Positions 23,310-34,425 of a stretch of DNA of 64,000 nt are shown piece after piece (within the stretch, counting starts at the first letter, position 1; each line of letters begins with the position of its first letter). The DNA is from Cryptomeria japonica. Lineage: Eukaryota; Streptophyta; Pinopsida; Cupressales; Cupressaceae. The notes beneath the pieces are model-generated. The model made no database searches. It had not been told where the DNA came from and saw nothing but the letters and a program-made list of their open reading frames with translations. Where the stretch lies: positions 462,484,072 through 462,548,071 of the forward strand of contig NC_081406.1 in NCBI RefSeq assembly GCF_030272615.1. The letters are read 5' to 3'. The position numbers were made by a program, and so were the translations under genes.

Positions 23310-23645
23310 ATACCAATTTATATAATATATACAATAATATTATAAAAAAAAATATAATCTTCTTAATGCAATAATTCTCAAGTGAATAAAATAATCTAAA
23401 CTACTATATATATATAATCTTTAATAAAAACGTAATTCTCAAGTGAATAAAATTAATAATAAGAAGAAGCATCTACCTTTACCAATTTATACAATATATA
23501 CAATAATATTATAAAAATTATATAATCTTCTAAATGTTATAATTCTCAAGTGAATAAAATAATCTAAACTACTATATATATAATCTTTAATAAAAACATA
23601 ATTCTCAAGTGAATAAAATTAATAAGAAGAAGAAGCACCTACCTT
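23310..23645. repeat. Tandem duplication, unit about 165 bp
   Basis: Units 23310-23479 and 23480-23645 both run from ACCAATTTATA to GAAGAAGCA(T/C)CTACCTTT. Each contains two copies of AATTCTCAAGTGAATAAAAT, so there is also a finer repeat. It ends 60 bases before the first exon remnant of the ATAD2/BRAT1-type pseudogene. Confidence 0.8.
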
Positions 23646-23707
23646 TGTTGTAGATTTATAAAGAAAATTTTCTTCTTATGAATAAAATTAATAAGAAGAA
23701 AGAGTCG

Positions 23708-23999
23708 ATGTCTGCAGCTGCTTTGTTTTGTATGAGCTATGGATGGAAAAGCGTCAACCTCCCCTTCACCTGCAAAACGCAGTGGAGTGTCAAAGAAATA
23801 GAAACAGAAGGAGAAGAAGAATTTGCAAAAGAGAGCCCTGCGCAGGAGGTAGAATCTCAACCATGACCTGTAGATGTATCATGACAAGCATAAGCACGAG
23901 CATAGTCCCAAGCTCAAGAAAAGGTGCCTTGTATTGGCATCCCGCCTCGCCAAAATGCTGCAGCCCACACCTAATCTACGCAATGCAACTTATTTAAGT
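23708..23999 (+). pseudogene. ATAD2/BRAT1 pseudogene, exon 1 remnant
   Basis: In one frame it reads KASTSPSPAKRSGVSKK, then stops, then HSPKLKKR...VLASRLAKMLQPTPNLRNATYLS. The A-S-x-[IL]-A-K-M-L-[RQ]-P block is typical of the N-terminus of plant BRAT1 proteins. It ends at a perfect GTAAGT donor (24000-24005) in phase 0, which fits the phase of exon 2. Three in-frame stops between the two readable parts show decay. The true start is uncertain; ATG at 23708 is only the nearest candidate. Confidence 0.55.
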
Positions 24000-25100
24000 G
24001 TAAGTCAATCTCTTACAATGCGTCTCTATTTTTATCATGGCTGGCAAATCCAACAAGTGATGTGCAGAGAAATAATTGGTTGTGCTCCTGAGATGGTGAT
24101 TCACTCCTTGTGTGCAATGTTTTAGTTTGCCCCGATTTGCCACCATATTTCTCCTCATATTTTTATTGTATGGGAAAATGCCTGCTGTTTAGAATGAAAA
24201 AACTTTCTTTTGCCAGAGGATGTTTCCTTGTGTCATAAGATTTTTTCTATTTGTATGGGTTCATGATTTATCATTCTTATGTATTTGCAACTCAAATTTA
24301 GGTGATGTTTTAGTGTATGCGAAAACCCCTTCTATTTTTTTTTTCCCCTCTTTCAAGAGGATGTATAATTCTGGCTGTATCCAATCTTATGTATTTGCAA
24401 CTCAAATTTAGATAATGTTTTAGTGTATGCGAAAACCCCTTCTATTTTTTTTTCCCCCTCTTTCAAGAGGATGTATAATTATGGCTGTATCCAATTTTCA
24501 ATTCGCTTGGGTTTATCACCGGGGACCTAAACCCACAAGAATTGAACACTTTCCTTTTGGTGATTGCTCCAGCTTGTACACTGCAATTCCGTTGATGGTT
24601 TTAATTTTTGCAATGGCTTAGGTTTTGTTATGGAATATAACTGAGGTCTTATTTATAAATTTGGAGCGGGTAGGGTTGTATAGTTCAAAGCAACATAAGG
24701 TAAATGGAAAAAACAAATCATCTAGTGGAATGCTTGCATGAGTGTACTCTCATACATCAAAATGGTGTCTTGTTTGGTGGTGATCTAGTATAGGAGTTGT
24801 CCTCCTAATTTTCTTTTTAGATGTCTATGAAGTTATCTGATTGTCCATGAACTTGAAGTTTGGAAGATATATAACATTTTTTCAACTTTACATAGGGTAG
24901 AATAATCCATTGCTCCAGGGGCATTTGTTGTTATATTCTTAAGTCTTAATAGCTTCAGTTGATGTCATAGTTAATGAACACTTATCGTAAAGACATGTCA
25001 ATAACAATGCAGTGTTTGTAGCCAAATGAAGAAATAAATCATATAAATGTAAACCAAATTCTTTGTTAATGGTGGACATTATTATAATTTCTTGGATTAT
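24000..25100 (+). other. Intron 1, left part, with a 110-bp tandem duplication
   Basis: Begins with the GTAAGT donor. The units 24276-24385 and 24386-24495 are a near-identical 110-bp tandem pair (start CTTATGTATTTGCAACTC), so the duplication is recent. From 24496 to 25100 I see no gene or repeat. Confidence 0.6.
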
Positions 25101-26687
25101 ATTTCATGCCTGTGTGCACTTCATGTCTTATGGTACTTATGTATACTTGTGTCATACCTTAAGTGAATTCATGTGTATACTTCATGCGTACACTTGATTC
25201 TTTACATGTATTTGTGCCTTATGTGTATATTCTATGTTTTGCATGGATGCTTCTTGCCTTATGTAATTTATTTGTATACTTTGTACTTTACACCTTACGT
25301 GTATTCATGTGTATGACTCATGCCTTATGTATTCATCTGTATGCTTCATACATGATGTATTGGATTGATTCATACTTGATGTATTGGATTCATTCATAAA
25401 GTGTTTTTGTATACCTTTCTCACGTATACTTCCGCCTCTATGTGTATTGCCTCCCATGTGTTCATCCATGGATGTGCTTTGTATCTTATGCAATTGTTTC
25501 ATGTACTTTCAGCATGAATTCTTTTTGTTTGAACGAATGCCCCTTATCTTACATGTTTCAATGTGATTGAATATGCTTAGTTATTCCATGAGTATGCTTT
25601 ATGAGTACTTATAAATGGGGTGATTGTTATAAATCACCTGAGCCCTTCTTTTTGCAAACATGGGTTTCATACTCCTAATAACATGGGAAGGACAACATAG
25701 GGATTACTAAAACATGATGATACTATGAAAATCTATAGGATAGAAGAATGTGTAAGAGTAATATAGGAAGGAAGAATGTGTAAGAGTACAATTGCTCAAA
25801 CCATGAGGTGATAATATAAGAACTTGATGAGTATAGAGATTTTGCCCATAAATTGTCATAAGAGGAGAAAGAAAACATGTTGAGAATGCAGTCAGACAAA
25901 GATAATATTAGCCATGTTCAATTTATTCATGATATATTTAATACCAATCTACCACCTAAGTTTACCAATACGTCAATATCCAATCATAACAATCTATATG
26001 GTTACAGACTGTATGACATGAAGGAGTGATACCAAACTTAATTAATTGAGATCTTATTCATTACCCACCTCTATTTGGTAACTATGATGTCAGTGACATT
26101 CACGCTGCCCACTGAAATTTCTCATTGACTAAACATTTTCCAATATTAATACATACTCTTTATGGATGTTAACATTAAGCCAAGTTATTATTATTAACTT
26201 TTCATGTTGTCATTTAGATCAAACATCTTGCACATTCTCTAATTAATACAACCTCTACATTTTGGGAAATTTATCCCTCTAATTGGGGGTTCAGACATAT
26301 TCATCCAACAAATTATAAATCAATAAATTTAGACATATCTCATATATGTATTCCTCTCATGCACAATATGTAATGATAGAGTAAAATCATCATTTGTGGT
26401 TTCCTTACAATAACTCCTAGAATCAAAAGTGATACTTAAAAATAGTATTTATCATTTCACAAACTGCTTATCACAAATTGTTATGTTCAAAATTTGTACC
26501 AAGCCTGACTGAACATAATCATCTTCCATGATATCAAACCCCTTTGCAAATGTTATAGCATTTTATCATCTCTCAAGCAATGGTGTTAGGCTACAACTAC
26601 CATACAAAACAACAATATTCAGTGAACAAATTTCTAAGGGCCCCATTCTATAAGGCATAGGCAGCATGATAATCTCACAATTAAGGT
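25101..26687 (+). repeat. Direct repeat copy 1 (internal region of gypsy-like element)
   Basis: Matches 29890-31453 almost base for base. The main difference is an extra 23-24 bases near 25345-25390, where GATGTATTGGATT is duplicated. The first 450 bases are a T-rich degenerate array of TTCATGCCTTATGTGTAT-like units. The rest is unique AT-rich sequence without an open frame. Confidence 0.9.
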
Positions 26688-26934
26688 CATTTTTCAAATC
26701 ATCATATTACCAACCTAACCAGTTTTTGCAAACACAATTGGATGGCCCTTATCCTTTCCTCTAGAAGAGAGTGGGCTTGTCTTAAGTTAAATCATGCCGA
26801 TTTCCCACTATTGGTTATAAATCACACTCAAATTAAAGGTAAAAGCATATATGCCTTAATTCAAACCTACAACGTGTAGTAATATCAGAGTAGAGTCATC
26901 TTGAGCACTACCATTATGATCACCCTAATTTGAA

Positions 26935-26954
26935 ATTGCTTGAGGACAAGCAAT
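26935..26954 (+). other. Perfect hairpin upstream of the polypurine tract
   Basis: ATTGCTTG-AGGA-CAAGCAAT: 8-bp perfect stem with a 4-base loop, ending directly at the polypurine tract (26955-26969). The CTTGAGGACAAG core is known from the 3' internal end of many plant Tat/Athila-type gypsy elements, which supports the lineage. Confidence 0.75.
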
Positions 26955-26969
26955 CTGGGGAAGGGAAGA
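26955..26969 (+). other. Polypurine tract of gypsy-like element
   Basis: CTGGGGAAGGGAAGA just before the LTR start TGTCATG at 26971. Confidence 0.75.
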
Positions 26970-26970
26970 C

Positions 26971-27728
26971 TGTCATGTGCCCACATTTATAGTAGAAATA
27001 ATTAATATAGTTTTTTCCATATAAAATTATATGTTAAAAACATATCAAAATTATATTATATCGTATTAACATTAAAATAATATTATATATTATCAATTTA
27101 CATTTTATATTAAATGATGTTATTATATTAACAATAAATAATATTATATTATCAATTTACATTTTTTATTGAATGATTTTATTATATTAAAAATACACAT
27201 TATATTATAATGGTGCTTTGTATTAAAACTTATATTATTTATGTTAACCAATTAACCCCTATATTTACCAAGGCTCGATAACCATTCTTTAAAGGGAGGT
27301 TTGAATAGTTCCAAACTGGGTTTTATATGAAGTGATGCTCTTCTTGAAAAGAGCCGTCAGAAATAGAGGGACATCAACTCTTCAAAAAGGGGGGTGTTGC
27401 CTATTAGGAGACCATCGTGGCTCTTCACCACATGGGGAGGTAGGATAAATACCCCCCTATGCAAATGGGAATAGGGAGAATACAGGAGGGGAACAAGAAA
27501 GTCAAATCTGCCAGCAAGGATAGAGAAATGTACAGAAACTGCCAGCAAGGATAATAAAAGAGAAGAGGGCCTGTAATGGAATATAATAGCTGATATTATA
27601 TATATTAAATTTTATATGGTCTTAACTAAATTAATGGAATTAATATGATATAAAGTTCAGAAGCAAATAATGTATAATTATTAAAATAGCATTAAAATGA
27701 TTATACATGAGAACACTATTAGACATAA

Positions 27729-27785
<57 letters not shown>

Positions 27786-29305
27786 GTTAATGAATTTAGA
27801 AGGAGTAAGGCAATCAAATTTAGTTTGTATAAGTTGCTATAATACTGTACCATGCTAATAACATAAAATACAACAATAACAATTAATGAATAATTTTGAT
27901 TTAAAGTAATACTAAAAGAAATAACTGTTAACAATCCGAAATAAGACACTAAGGCAATATAATATGATGAAGTATAATAACTATGTCAAGTACAAATTGA
28001 TTATCATAATTAGTTCAACTGAATGACAAATATGACTTCATTGGAATATCACAAAAGGTTCATTGTAAATGAGGGACTCTCTTAAGTATGCCACTCCATA
28101 GTGGATGCCTAACACCTACCACATGGAGCCAAGAGGGGTGAAGCATCTGCTCTTTGGCTTAAGAGAGAATGCGGTTGTGATGAGGGGGAATGGTGATAGA
28201 ACACCTTGCTTGGTACACCACTCCATGATGGATGCCTAACACCTGCCATATGGAGCCAAGGGGGATATGGTATTCTACCCTTGGGCCTAGGAGGGATGGT
28301 TTCTAGGACACCCTATCCAACTAATGGACTAAAGGAATTGATTAGTAACTGACCTACAAACTAACTTTATATAATAATCTGATCTCATTTAAGAAATATA
28401 ATAATATGATTATATCCTGAGTTATCGGGTTCGGCCCCCTAGACCCCTTGTACTAGTCCGGTACAATCCTGGTTCGGGGTTCGGGTCTGCTTCGCCTGTG
28501 GTTCAGATAGGATTTGTGGTTCACAGGCCTGGTTTGAACTAGGGTGAACCCAAGATGACCCAGGGTCGAACCCAAGAGGACCCAAGATGAACCCAAAGGT
28601 CTGACAGCCCAAAAATGGATTTTCTTTTTGCAAATATTTTTCTTTTTAATTCCACCACATAAAAAATTAAAATGACCCTATGTCTCAAGCCACACACCTA
28701 TGCATCTTACAACCAAGAGAGAAGCACAAGTCTTTACGAAAGAACAAGTTAGAAATCACAATTCCCGTATGGGGGAATGCACCTTGATCAGAATTTTGAC
28801 ATCTTTGGCCTTATTCCTGACATCTTAAAAAAGCAAAAAATCAATCCATGCCATGGAGTTCCGTGTGGGTTTGAAGGTTGTAATTTGGTGTTGGCAGTGA
28901 GGGCACAACCCCTAGACCCCGCCCTCTACAGCAATAGTGAGCGCACCCTGGGCGTTGCCCCAGGACCCTGTGAGGGGCATTGCATATATATATATAATTT
29001 ACATGTTTTTGTACTAATGAACCCAAACCCCTTTTCAAAATTTTTTTGTACCGGCGTACCAGGTTCTTGGAACCTGAACCGGTAACTTAGATTATATCCC
29101 ACAATTATAATTCTAATAGCCATTAATATAGCAAATTTGATATCATTCAATATAGTTCATTTTTCAGTTTAAGTATTATTTCATATATGTTCTCTAATTT
29201 TGTTGCAGGAAAACAATATACAAAGGTACACCTATAAAACCCAATTACCTATTTATAGCTTTGGCCAACTTTAGGTTAACTTAAAGTGTAACTAAATAGG
29301 GGACA
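26971..29305 (+). repeat. LTR of gypsy-like element (2.3 kb)
   Basis: Starts TGTCATGTGCCC after the polypurine tract and ends GGGGACA, six bases before the primer site. It contains a (CA)n(TA)n microsatellite (27731-27785), a diverged duplication of a block starting CACTCCAT (about 28089-28130 and 28219-28260), a GAACCCAAGATGA-type repeat cluster (28545-28605) and a short inverted repeat CAGGTTC-TTG-GAACCTG near 29060-29077. Confidence 0.78.
27731..27785. repeat. (CA)n(TA)n microsatellite
   Basis: About 21 CA units followed by about 6 TA units inside the gypsy-like LTR. Confidence 0.95.
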
Positions 29306-29311
29306 TTATAG

Positions 29312-29323
29312 TGGTATCAGAGC
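29312..29323 (+). other. Primer binding site, tRNA-iMet type
   Basis: TGGTATCAGAGC, an exact match to the common plant LTR-retrotransposon primer site, six bases after the LTR end at 29305. Confidence 0.9.
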
Positions 29324-29889
29324 ATGATTCTGCCAGCCTGTTGGACAAAACAACTACTCAGTTAGGACTAATTCTTCTAGTCTCTTCTCAAATAAATAAA
29401 AAATTGAATTGGTTAGGCCAACATTGCATTCTTATGAGTGTGCCTTTAACTGCTTCATGTCTTACGTGTTTCTTATGTGCTTTGAGCATGCCTACTCCAT
29501 GGGTGTTTTATATGTACACTTTCCTCATGTATACCTTATGCTTGCACCATGTCTATCATGTGTCTGGCATATCTGTTTTATATCTTATGTGTATTTGTGT
29601 TACTTCATGAATGAGATGTTTTCAGATGTCTATTCCATGAATACCTCTCTCTTGTATGCTTCATGATCGATGTGTCTTTAGCATGTCCACTCCATGAGTA
29701 CCTTTCTCATATATGCTTGTATCTTTTGTTTATTTATGTATTACTTCATGGTTTACATTTATGATTCGTGTCTTGCATGTATTCATATGTACGGTTTGTG
29801 CTTTACATAGCTCCTTCATGCCTTGTGTGCATTACTTCATGCCTTGCATATAGTCATGTATGTTGCTTCTTGGCTTACATGTATCCATT

Positions 29890-31453
29890 ATTTCATGCCT
29901 GTGTGCACTTCATGGCTTATGGTACTTATGTATACTTGCTTCATGCCTTAAGTGAATTCATGTGTATACTTCATGTGTACACTTCATGCTTTACATGTAT
30001 TCATGCCTTATGTATATATTCTATGTTTTGCATGGATTCTTCTTGCCTTATGTAATTCATTTGTATACTTTGTACTTTACACCTTACATGCATTCGTGTG
30101 TATGACTCATGCCTTATGTATTCATCCGTATGCTTCATACTTGATGTATTGGATTCATTCATAAAGTGTTTCTGTATACCTTTCTCATGTATGCTTCTGC
30201 CTCTATGTGTATTGCATCCCATGTGTTCATCCATGGATGGGTTTTGTATCTTATGCAATTGTTTCATGTACTTTCAGCATGAATTCTTTTTGTTTTGAAT
30301 GAATGTCCCTTATCTTACATGTTTCAACGTGATTGAATATTCTTAGTTATTCCATGAGTATGCTTTATGAGTACTTCTAAATGGGGTGATTGTTTTAAAT
30401 CCCCTGGGCCCTTCTTTTTGCAAACATGGGTTTCATACTCCTAATAACATGGGAAGGACAACATAGGGATTACTGAAACATGATGATACTATAAAAATCT
30501 ATAGGATGGAAGAATGTGTAAGAGTAATATAGGAAGGAAGAATGTGTAAGAGTACAATTGCTCAAACCATGAGGTGATAATATAAGAACTTGATGAGTAT
30601 AGAGATTTTGCCCATAAATTGTCATAAGAGGAGAAAGAAAAAATGTTGAGAATGCAGTCAGACAAAGATAATATTAGCCATGTTCAATTTATTCATGATA
30701 TATTTAATACCAATCTACCACCTAAGTTTACCAATACGTCAATATCCAATCATAACAATCTATATGGTTATAGACTGTATGACATGAAGGAGTGATACCA
30801 AACTTAATTAATTGAGATCTTATTCATTACCCACCTCTATTTGGTAACTATGATGTCAGTGACATTCACGCTGCCCACTGAAATTTCTCATTGACTAAAC
30901 ATTTTCCAATATTAATACATACTCTTTATGGATGTTAACATTAAGCCAAGTTATTATTATTAACTTTTCATGTTGTCATTTAGATCAAACATCTTGCACA
31001 TTCTCTAATTAATACAACCTCTACATTTTGGGAAATTTATCCCTCTAATTGGGGGTTCAGACATATTCATCCAACAAATTATAAATCAATAAATTTAGAC
31101 ATATCTCATATACGTATTCCTCTCATGCACAATATGTAATGATAGAGTAAAATCATCATTTGTGGTTTCCTTACAATAACTCCTAGAATCAAAAGTGATA
31201 CTTAAAAATAGTATTTATCATTTCACAAACTGCTTATCACAAATTGTTATGTTCAAAATTTGTACCAAGCCTGACTGAACATAATCATCTTCCATGATAT
31301 CAAACCCCTTTGCAAATGTTATAGCATTTTATCATCTCTCAAGCAATGGTGTTAGGCTACAACTACCATACAAAACAACAATATTCAGTGAACAAATTTC
31401 TAAGGGCCCCATTCTATAAGGCATGGTTAGTATGATTATCTCACAATTAAGGT
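29890..31453 (+). repeat. Direct repeat copy 2 (internal region of gypsy-like element)
   Basis: Near-identical to 25101-26687. After 31453 the sequence switches to GTTAGGCTACAACTACCATA, a phrase already present about 100 bases upstream (31350-31370), so the right border carries a small local duplication before intron sequence resumes. Confidence 0.88.
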
Positions 31454-31779
31454 GTTAGGCTACAACTACCATACTAAAGCTCTATAATTTGTTTATGTAA
31501 GTTTTAAACTAAGTCTATTTTCTTCTTTGTTTTAGTATGCTAGTGTTCTTCAGCATTTTACTTGGCAGAGATGAATATTTATGCTGATTTAAATAATAAA
31601 TCATTTTTACTTTGAAAATTTTCTTCGCTTCTCATTGATCTGTGCTTTTTGAGTCATGGATACTTGAGACTTTTGTTTATTACAATACATCCGTCAATCT
31701 ATGCTTTTTTATGTTGATCATTTTGGATTTCTCATTTATCTTGTAAAAGCCTCTAAATTATTTTGATTTCTTTCCTCAG
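31454..31779 (+). other. Intron 1, right part
   Basis: T-rich intron sequence with a good acceptor (TTTCTTTCCTCAG) directly before 31780. No other feature seen. Confidence 0.6.
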
Positions 31780-31830
31780 GTGCATAAAACTGCTGGTCCT
31801 TCGAATCTGACAGAGAGCATGAACGTGCAG
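31780..31830 (+). pseudogene. ATAD2/BRAT1 pseudogene, exon 2
   Basis: 51 bases, 17 codons (VHKTAGPSNLTESMNVQ), with an AG acceptor before it and CAG|GTAACC after it, phase 0 at both ends. It corresponds to the short linker between the AKMLRP block and the RRSTRKR block of plant BRAT1. No defect is visible in this exon. Confidence 0.65.
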
Positions 31831-31945
31831 GTAACCGATAGAGTTCTCAGCTGCTCTTTCCAAGAAATTTGTACTCGTTACATTGTCAAATATGTAGGCA
31901 TCTTTCATGATTAAATTTGTATGTTGAAGTTGCTTATACTTGCAG

Positions 31946-32050
31946 TCACATACGTCCACTCCACCTCGTTCTACAAGAAACGGGATAAATTCTATCAATT
32001 TAGAGGATTATGAAACAGATAACATAGACACAGAGGATGCAGATCTGATG
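31946..32050 (+). pseudogene. ATAD2/BRAT1 pseudogene, exon 3
   Basis: 35 open codons including PPRSTRNGINSINLEDYETD, which aligns with the RRSTRKRRIS-x-x-LEDY region of Arabidopsis BRAT1. TTGCAG acceptor and GTAGG donor, phase 0. Open, with no internal stop. Confidence 0.75.
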
Positions 32051-32158
32051 GTAGGATTTTCTCCAATCTCCATTGTTTCTGGTTTTTGTGAAGATATAAC
32101 TTCTCTTGCCTAATAATTTGTTGCATAATATTATAAGTTTGGGTATCAATGGCTGCAG

Positions 32159-33951
32159 AGACAAACATATCGGCCAGCTACTATTAAAGTTGAGAATAAC
32201 CCTAGCCAGGATGAGCAATCCAGTCCAATGCAAGAGAAGAGGATAAGAGATACTATATCTTTGCCATGGCGACAAGCACTTCGGCCTCGAAAGTCAACCA
32301 TCCGACATTCTTCTCAAGATTCTGAAGACCAGGAATGCACAGAGGAGGAAGATGATAGAAATAAAGGGGAGGCTAGGGATGAAGGAGAGGAAGATGAAGT
32401 TGATGAAGTTGAGGAAGAGGGTGAGGAGGGTAAAGAACAAGAAGGAAGGAGACGGTATGCTCTTCGAAATTGCACTGAGGCGAGGAGGTTTTCTCTTGAA
32501 AAAGAAGAAAAGCAACGACTGCAGTCTCCACCACGTAAAGTACTACATAAAGGAATGGGAATAAAAAATGCACGTGATGCAAGACGAGGTGGCTCAAGGG
32601 CAGAAAAACATTGTTGTGCACAAAGAGTTGATGATTCAGATGATTCTCTTCTTGTGGATGAGATGGATCAGGGTCCTGTTGGTTCATCATTATGGATGCA
32701 TGTGGGAAATACAAACTTTGGTTAGCAATGGGTTTGTGGCAGACTTAACATGCATAACACAACTACATGGGTTTGAAAGTTGCAGCATCTGGATGGGGAC
32801 ACCAAGCTGATACGTTTGGTTATGGAGGTGTAGGTGCACAACCTACTAAGCCTAGTTCAAAAGGTGGAGCTGACATTCAACCCTTGCAGGTTGATGAAAC
32901 AGTGAGCTTTGATAATATTGGAGGGCTTTCTAACCACATTGATGCATTGAAAGAAATGGTTTTTTTCCCTCTTCTCTATCCTGATTTCTTTGCAAATTAT
33001 CACATCTCTCCTCCAAGAGGAGTCTTATTGTGTGGTCCTCCAGGAACTAGAAAAATGTTGATTTCAAGGGCTTTAGCATGTGCAGCTTCCAAGGTAGGAC
33101 AAAAAGTAAACTTTTACATGCAAAAGGGAGCTGATGTGCTCAGCAAGTGGGTTGGGGAAGCTGAGCAGCAGTTGAAATTACTTTTTGAAGAAGCACAAAG
33201 GAACCAACCATCCATAATATTTTTTGATGAAATAGATGGTCTTGCCCCAGTGAGGTCTAGTAAACAAGAACAAATTCACAATTCTATTGTATCTACACTT
33301 CTTGCTCTAATGGATGGTCTAGACTCTAGAGGTCAACTAGTGCTTATTGGAGTGACAAATAGGATTGATGCTATTGATGGAGCTCTTCGCAGGCCTGGTC
33401 GGTTTGATCGTGAATTTGTATTTTCCTTACCTGATTGTAAAGCACAAGATGAGATATTAAAGATCCACACAAGAAAGTGGAAGAATCCTTTATCAAAGGA
33501 ATTAAGAATGGAATTAGCAATAGCTTGTATGGGGTATTGTGGTGCTGATTTAAAAGCTTTGTGCACAGAAGCTACAATTAATGCTTTCCATGAGAAATAT
33601 CCTCAAATATACACTAGTGATGATAAGTTTGTCATAGATTTGGATTCTCTGAAAGTAGAGAAGCATGATTTCTTGGAAGCTATGTCTACTACTCCTGTTG
33701 CCCATAGATGTGCAACAGTATAGTCAAGGCCATTGTCCCCAGTAATAGCTCCATGCCTACAAGGATAGCTAAAAATAATCAGTGATTATATTTCTGACAT
33801 CTTATACATAGTGGCCAAGGGTGATAAAAAAGATTCGCTGAATGATAGTTCTCACCATCTTGCCAAGTTACTTGGATTTCCCTATGGTTCTTCAATTCCA
33901 TTTTTTTATAGACCAAGACTTCTACTTTGTGGGAAGGAGGGTGCTGGCTTG
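32159..33951 (+). pseudogene. ATAD2/BRAT1 pseudogene, exon 4 with first AAA+ domain
   Basis: First part: long acidic tract (E/D-rich, about 32340-32440), then RRYALRN and DDSDDSLLVDEMDQGP, a BRAT1 signature. A TAG stands at 32723-32725, and loss of one base near 32768 shifts the frame. From 32767 the AAA+ domain is open for 318 codons. It has GGADIQPLQ, FDNIGGL, a Walker A changed to GPPGTRKM at 33034-33057 (consensus GPPGTGKT), the Walker B FFDEIDG near 33219-33240, the sensor 1 region TNRIDAIDGALRRPGRFDREF with arginine finger, and GYCGADLKALCTEA. TAG codons at 33721-33723 and 33766-33768 interrupt the stretch that follows. The exon ends LLLCGKEGAGL at a GTACGG donor. Confidence 0.9.
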
Positions 33952-34084
33952 GTACGGTTAGAAATTGCTTTCATAGATGTTTACACATCTATAACATGAG
34001 TCTGTTTTTTAAAACTTTTGAATTGGCTGGCTTCTAATCTAGCTACAGTTCTGAGTGATGCTATATTTCTACTTTTCTTGCCAG

Positions 34085-34273
34085 GATCACATTGGCCCTG
34101 TAGTTTTACACAAATTAGAGAGGTTCCCTGTGCATTGTCTTGGGCTTCCATCACTTTTGTCTGACCCAAGTGCACGGACCCCTGAGGAAGTACTAGTACA
34201 CATTGTGGGAGAAGCAAGGAGGACTACTCCTTCGATCTTGTATCTGCCTCAACTTCAACTTTGGTGGGAGATG
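34085..34273 (+). pseudogene. ATAD2/BRAT1 pseudogene, exon 5
   Basis: Reads DHIGPVVLHKLERFPVH, LPSLLSDPSARTPEE, EARRTTPSILYLPQ and LWWEM, the second, degenerate AAA-like region of the family. The acceptor TTGCCAG is normal. The phase required by exon 6 puts the exon end after ATG at 34273, where the intron would start with CT instead of GT, so the donor seems mutated. If GT at 34276 were used the frame would shift. Confidence 0.8.
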
Positions 34274-34425
34274 CTGTGTATATCATTACATTAGTACACT
34301 TATACTTTTAATTCTCTACGCCTTTTGGATTTCGTGTGATATATTTCAAATCGCTTTGTTTTTATTGCTAGAGCTTCCTAAAATGACTATATATCTGATT
34401 TTGTTTGTTTCACTGAGCTTCATAG

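Larger units (their letters stand above)
25101..31453 (+). mobile_element. Gypsy-like element fragment, internal-LTR-internal, in intron 1
   Basis: Order: internal 3' part (25101-26970) ending in a polypurine tract, one LTR (26971-29305), then primer site and internal 5' part (29306-31453). The two internal parts share a 1.57-kb block (25101-26687 and 29890-31453) that is about 98-99% alike by eye. The element is therefore circularly permuted around one LTR, as left by LTR-LTR recombination between tandem copies or by end truncation of a tandem. No gag or pol domain is seen in either part, so the family appears non-autonomous. It is a plus-strand element, same direction as the host gene. Confidence 0.75.

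Noticed and set aside
25163-25566. Membrane-like open frames (Cys/Tyr/Leu-rich) in the T-rich part of the direct repeats, also at 29311-30298
   Set aside because: The T-rich degenerate 20-mer array gives hydrophobic readings in every frame; no start context or conservation beyond the DNA repeat.
27719-27949. 76-codon open frame with a (CV)n tail
   Set aside because: The CA microsatellite translates to (CV)n; the rest has no match.
32294-32714. Antisense open frames of 73 and 113 codons opposite the acidic region of exon 4
   Set aside because: They are shadows of the E/D-rich coding strand (F/L/P-rich reading) with no family match.
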